Below are positions 5,638 through 5,647 of a DNA stretch of 5,647 nt, in pieces. The notes beneath the pieces are model-generated. The model was not told the origin of the DNA, searched no databases, and saw only the letters and a list, made by a program, of their open reading frames with translations. A program made the position numbers and the translations under genes. Source of the stretch: Candidatus Cloacimonadota bacterium (GTDB lineage Bacteria > Cloacimonadota > Cloacimonadia > Cloacimonadales > TCS61); the NCBI GenBank assembly GCA_023133395.1, contig JAGLWO010000412.1:1-5647 (forward strand), written 5' to 3'. The number at the start of each line of letters is the position of its first letter. Position 1 is the stretch's first letter.

Positions 5638-5647
5638 TAGAATTTTT

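Noticed and set aside
1..5647. CRISPR array, tRNA/rRNA genes, insertion sequence or phage elements
   Set aside because: No regularly spaced repeats, cloverleaf-like sequences, transposase motifs or paired terminal inverted repeats were seen on either strand.

Overview
The window is AT-rich and comes from a Gram-negative-type bacterium with an outer membrane. The best guess is Candidatus Cloacimonadota (Cloacimonetes) or a neighbouring phylum of the wider Fibrobacterota-Chlorobiota-Bacteroidota / Marinimicrobia assemblage. The main clues lie in the large central protein. It has a C-terminal T9SS type A (Por) sorting domain with the NYPNPFNP motif, preceded by a fibronectin-like module with the signature LPVTLS...WTTQSETNNMGWNIYRS (from memory, typical of Cloacimonadota secreted proteins). 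The placement is an inference from these motifs, not a database result.

Layout: (1) 2-376, plus strand, is the 3' end of a gene cut by the window edge; its last 124 residues look like the closing strands of an outer-membrane beta-barrel. (2) 377-687 is a very AT-rich intergenic region (about 16% G+C over 421-660). It has a possible TTGACA promoter element, a 12-bp direct repeat and a small palindrome, and ends in a good Shine-Dalgarno site. (3) 688-3057, plus strand, encodes a 789-residue secreted multi-domain beta protein with a signal peptide, a novel-looking N-terminal domain, two tandem homologous Ig-like repeats, a BNR-associated-N-like domain, an FnIII-like domain and the T9SS tail. A strong intrinsic terminator follows at 3077-3104. 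(4) 3105-3226 is a convergent intergenic gap holding an imperfect palindrome of the CCTGAGC...GTCGAAGG type, which resembles a dispersed bacterial repeat. (5) 3227-5627, minus strand, is a two-gene operon-like pair: a LicC-like cytidylyltransferase (transcribed first) and a B12-binding-domain-type radical SAM protein of the DUF4080 type, 16 bp apart. Its promoter and any earlier genes lie beyond the right edge.

The plus-strand genes concern the cell surface: an outer-membrane barrel and a secreted, probably surface-attached protein. The minus-strand pair encodes cytoplasmic enzymes. The cytidylyltransferase would activate a small phosphorylated head group as a CDP derivative, possibly for decorating a surface polymer or lipid. 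The role of the radical SAM partner is unknown. I see no tRNA, rRNA, CRISPR array, transposase or phage gene. There is no clear evidence of a wholly new system. The least explained items are the radical SAM/cytidylyltransferase pairing, a 13-base homopolymer inside the cytidylyltransferase gene, and the unassigned N-terminal domain of the secreted protein.
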